From positions 1 to 5,512 of the forward strand of contig CADCPD010000164.1 of NCBI GenBank assembly GCA_902803265.1: a DNA stretch of 5,512 nt. The letters run 5' to 3'. Below, in pieces: positions 5,178 to 5,512 of this stretch. A program made the translations under genes and the position numbers. The stretch comes from an uncultured bacterium (GTDB lineage: Bacteria > Cyanobacteriota > Vampirovibrionia > Gastranaerophilales > Gastranaerophilaceae). The notes beneath the pieces were generated by a model. The model saw nothing but the letters and a program-made list of their open reading frames with translations. It was not told where the DNA came from and did not search any database. Numbering within the stretch: the first letter of the stretch is position 1; the number at the start of each line of letters is the position of its first letter.

Positions 5178-5512
5178 TTAAACCATTTCTCTTAATTTTT
5201 TTAGTTGGTCTCGGATTTGAGCAGCTCGTTCAAAATCAAGAATTTTTGCTGCTTTTTTCATGTCTTTTTCCAGTTTATCAATAAGTTTTGGCAACTCTTT
5301 TTTCTCTATGCCTAATTCAACCATTTCTTCCGCAACAATATCTTCAAGGTTTCTATAACTTGCAACAAGAGCAAGAAGATTGTTTTCAATAGGCTTTTTA
5401 ATGGTTTGAGGGATAATTCCGTATTTGGCGTTATATTCCATTTGTAATTTGCGGCGGCGTTCTGTTTCTTCAATAGCAAGTTTCATAGAATCAGTCATAA
5501 CATCCGCATACA
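5178..5512 (-). CDS. uvrB: UvrABC system protein B, C-terminal part (cut by window edge)
   Basis: UvrB is the helicase-like damage-verification subunit of nucleotide excision repair; it is loaded by UvrA and then recruits UvrC. About 110 C-terminal residues are visible, entering at the window edge with YADVMTDSMKLAIEETERRR. This is the end of the conserved helicase domain (motif VI region), including the arginine cluster. YNAKYGIIPQTIKKPI follows, then a linker, and then the UVR domain over the last 36 or so residues (LPKLIDKLEKDMKKAAK ... FERAAQIRDQLKKL), the coiled-coil hairpin that contacts UvrC. The frame is open through 5512, so the start lies outside the window and the ATG at 5498 is internal. 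The TAA stop (5180-5178) touches the stop of the + strand gene. No intrinsic terminator is visible past the stop, so convergent transcripts probably overlap. Confidence 0.97.
   Translation of the reverse strand, partial: YADVMTDSMKLAIEETERRRKLQMEYNAKYGIIPQTIKKPIENNLLALVASYRNLEDIVAEEMVELGIEKKELPKLIDKLEKDMKKAAKILDFERAAQIRDQLKKLREMV

Noticed and set aside
5498..5512. ATG at 5498 as the start of a separate small UVR-domain protein
   Set aside because: The frame continues upstream to the window edge with YADV, which fits the conserved UvrB sequence, so this is the tail of uvrB.
1..5512. CRISPR array, insertion sequence, phage or attachment site
   Set aside because: No regularly spaced repeats, no terminal inverted repeats with a transposase and no integrase were seen. 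The tRNA-Ala is intact, and I saw no duplicated 3' end downstream of it.

Overview
The window is AT-rich chromosomal DNA from a Gram-negative-type bacterium. The envelope type is inferred from a KDO-8-phosphate synthase gene (lipopolysaccharide pathway) and from a Sec-exported protein with a Spy/CpxP-like layout. The low GC, the short monocistronic genes without known families and the PheS variant with a four-cysteine insert would fit a gut lineage such as the Gastranaerophilales/Vampirovibrionia (Melainabacteria). That assignment is an impression from sequence style, not a demonstrated placement. No insertion sequence, phage gene, CRISPR array or integration site is visible.

Left part (1-2307): a possible 3' end of an upstream + strand gene and a weak hairpin come first. 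A complete tRNA-Ala(UGC) on the - strand follows, with a near-consensus promoter (TTTACA, 17 nt, TATAAT) and its own terminator. Three + strand genes follow, each apparently transcribed alone. The first encodes an exported 198-aa protein with 17 cysteines and a Spy/CpxP-like helical layout. The other two encode small cysteine-free and tryptophan-free proteins of 148 and 135 aa that share motifs and look like diverged paralogues with shuffled modules. The first two genes are closed by strong intrinsic terminators. The third is followed by a structured region of about 140 nt that ends in another strong terminator and may hold a small RNA.

Right part (2308-5177): a compact + strand operon with gaps of 15, 20 and 22 nt. 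It holds kdsA (class II, metal-dependent type), a YcbL/glyoxalase-II-like metallo-beta-lactamase-fold hydrolase, pheS (Phe-tRNA synthetase alpha chain) and an unrecognised 89-aa acidic/lysine-rich protein in the place where pheT often sits. The operon mixes envelope synthesis and translation functions, as housekeeping operons often do.

Right end (5178-5512): the 3' end of uvrB on the - strand, cut by the window edge. Its stop codon directly abuts the stop codon of the operon's last gene, with no base between them and no visible terminator.

Most of the window is ordinary. The parts worth a second look are the cysteine-rich exported protein, the motif-shuffled paralogue pair, the structured region at 2167-2307 and the small gene after pheS.
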